From positions 1 to 7,244 of the forward strand of contig CAYGRM010000344.1 of NCBI GenBank assembly GCA_964352225.1: a stretch of DNA of 7,244 nt, given 5' to 3'. Numbering within the stretch: the stretch's first letter is position 1; each line of letters starts with the position of its first letter. Source of the stretch: CAJQQY01 sp964352225. Lineage in GTDB: Bacteria > Bacteroidota > Bacteroidia > Chitinophagales > Saprospiraceae. The notes under the pieces are model-generated. The model was not told the DNA's origin and ran no database searches. It saw only the letters and a list, made by a program, of their open reading frames with translations. Made by a program: the position numbers and the translations under genes. Positions 6,942 to 7,244 of this stretch are shown here, in pieces.

Positions 6942-6949
6942 CAAAAGTA
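6942..6949 (-). promoter_or_regulatory. Promoter-like -7 motif (TAnnTTTG) next to ilvD
   Basis: TACTTTTG on the minus strand matches the TAnnTTTG motif of Bacteroidota housekeeping promoters. It ends 6 bases before the ilvD ATG. About 19 bases upstream is TTTCG, only a poor match to the -33 TTTG element. If used, it would give a nearly leaderless ilvD transcript that escapes the attenuator. Such motifs are common by chance in AT-rich DNA. Confidence 0.2.
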
Positions 6950-6987
6950 TTATGTACTAGTTTCTATACGAAATTTTTTAAATCAAG

Positions 6988-7013
6988 TTTTACAATGTGT
7001 ATTTTTTGTAAAA
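6988..7013 (-). other. Small inverted repeat in the ilvD 5' leader
   Basis: TTTTACA (6988-6994) and TGTAAAA (7007-7013) form a 7-bp AT-rich stem with a 12-base loop, located between the attenuator and ilvD. It has no U tract that would make it a terminator. Its significance is unclear. Confidence 0.3.
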
Positions 7014-7018
7014 ACAGC

Positions 7019-7108
7019 TTAAATGACTGAATGCCAATCACTTATACTAATCAAAAACCAACTTCCAACATTAGAAATAAAAATTACGTCATTTCCCAAT
7101 ATTGTCAT
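7019..7108 (-). CDS. Possible upstream small frame in the ilvD 5' leader (29 codons)
   Basis: An ATG at 7108, a few bases after the attenuator U tract, opens a frame of 29 codons ending in TAA at 7019, about 83 bases before ilvD. It begins MTILGNDVIFISNV, and 11 of its 29 residues are Ile, Val or Leu. It would be translated only on read-through transcripts. It has no visible ribosome binding site and no recognisable product. In AT-rich DNA a frame of this length and composition arises easily by chance, so it is recorded as a candidate only. Confidence 0.2.
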   Translation of the reverse strand: MTILGNDVIFISNVGSWFLISISDWHSVI

Positions 7109-7112
7109 GCAA

Positions 7113-7152
7113 ACAAAAAAGCCTTTCCGAACAATCGGAAAGGCTTTTTTGT
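7113..7152 (-). terminator. Attenuator terminator of the ilv leader
   Basis: Bases 7113-7130 and 7135-7152 are perfectly complementary (18 bp including the A/T flanks) around a 4-base loop. The GC-rich core GCCTTTCCGA is followed on the minus strand by six U residues. Read on the minus strand it falls between the leader peptide and ilvD, so it would stop transcription before the structural genes. The symmetry means it could also act in the plus direction, but no plus-strand gene leads into it. Confidence 0.88.
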
Positions 7153-7191
7153 ATTTTGTAAATATATTGTTACATCATATAATGCCTTTCC
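7137..7191 (-). promoter_or_regulatory. Predicted antiterminator pairing (leader segment with terminator 5' arm)
   Basis: In the minus-strand RNA, GGAAAGGC at 7191-7184 lies inside the leader frame, across the codons for Gln-Glu-Arg-His. It is fully complementary to GCCTTTCC at 7144-7137, the 5' arm of the terminator. The loop between them is 39 bases. The leader copy is identical to the terminator 3' arm, so the two structures are mutually exclusive. A ribosome stalled at the last Ile codons would leave the leader segment free to form the antiterminator. A ribosome that reaches the stop codon would cover it, so the terminator would form. The pairing is seen in the sequence; the mechanism is inferred. 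Confidence 0.7.
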
Positions 7192-7244
7192 TGAAAATCG
7201 CTAATAATCACGATGACAGAAATAATAATGACACTAATAATGAT
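7170..7244 (-). CDS. ilv operon leader peptide (attenuator), 5' end beyond the window
   Basis: The visible part is 24 codons plus TAA. It begins IIISVIIISVIVII and continues with SDFQERHYMM. Of the first 14 residues, nine are Ile and three are Val. No Leu codon is present. It ends 17 bases before a strong rho-independent hairpin and precedes ilvD in the same direction. A run of codons for the amino acids made by the downstream operon, followed by a terminator, is the hallmark of leader peptides such as E. coli ilvL. The peptide itself probably has no function beyond ribosome stalling when Ile-tRNA or Val-tRNA is uncharged. The start codon is out of view, so total length is unknown. The alternative is the C-terminus of a membrane protein from an upstream gene, which would not explain the match between leader and terminator sequences. 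Confidence 0.82.
   Translation of the reverse strand: MIISVIIISVIVIISDFQERHYMM

Noticed and set aside
6936..6944. TTG start for ilvD giving three extra residues
   Set aside because: TTG is a rare start, and the ATG three codons in gives the normal family N-terminus.
7113..7244. T-box riboswitch controlling the ilv operon
   Set aside because: No specifier-loop or T-box consensus can be seen, and T-boxes are not typical of this group. The Ile/Val reading frame explains the region better, although the upstream part is out of view.
1..7244. CRISPR array, tRNA or rRNA genes, insertion sequences, defence systems or phage genes
   Set aside because: No repeat-spacer pattern, cloverleaf, transposase or unknown protein gene is present. 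The window is filled by the ilv operon.

Overview
The window is an AT-rich stretch that carries one complete branched-chain amino acid operon, ilvD-ilvB-ilvN-ilvC-ilvA, entirely on the minus strand and therefore read from right to left. Gene order, protein features, low GC, the absence of clear Shine-Dalgarno sequences and the type of ketol-acid reductoisomerase all suggest a member of the Bacteroidota, most likely a flavobacterium. This taxonomic reading is inference, since no marker gene is present.

Right edge (7244 to 6936): the operon's leader. The last 75 bases, read on the minus strand, are the end of a small peptide in which 12 of the first 14 visible codons are Ile or Val. It is followed 17 bases later by a strong rho-independent hairpin with a U tract. 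An 8-base segment inside the leader reading frame is identical to the 3' arm of that terminator, so it can pair with the 5' arm instead. This is the architecture of a ribosome-mediated transcription attenuator sensing charged Ile-tRNA and Val-tRNA, and it is the most interesting element here. The promoter and the leader start codon lie beyond the right edge. Between the attenuator and ilvD are about 170 bases that hold a possible 29-codon upstream frame and a weak promoter-like motif.

Genes: ilvD (dihydroxy-acid dehydratase), ilvB and ilvN (large and small subunits of acetolactate synthase), ilvC (ketol-acid reductoisomerase, of a type that looks close to the fungal mitochondrial enzyme) and ilvA (threonine dehydratase). 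Together they make 2-oxobutanoate from threonine and carry both the isoleucine and valine branches through the shared steps, leaving only the final transamination. No leu genes are present, which agrees with a leader rich in Ile and Val but with no Leu codon in the visible part.

Gaps: three of the four intergenic gaps (ilvD/ilvB, ilvB/ilvN, ilvC/ilvA) are each filled by a long inverted repeat of unrelated sequence that starts within 6 to 18 bases of the upstream stop codon and ends 13 to 18 bases before the next start codon. The fourth gap (ilvN/ilvC) is simply AT-rich.

Left edge (1 to 186): a good minus-strand terminator at 125-162 closes the operon. Nothing convincing was found in bases 1-124.
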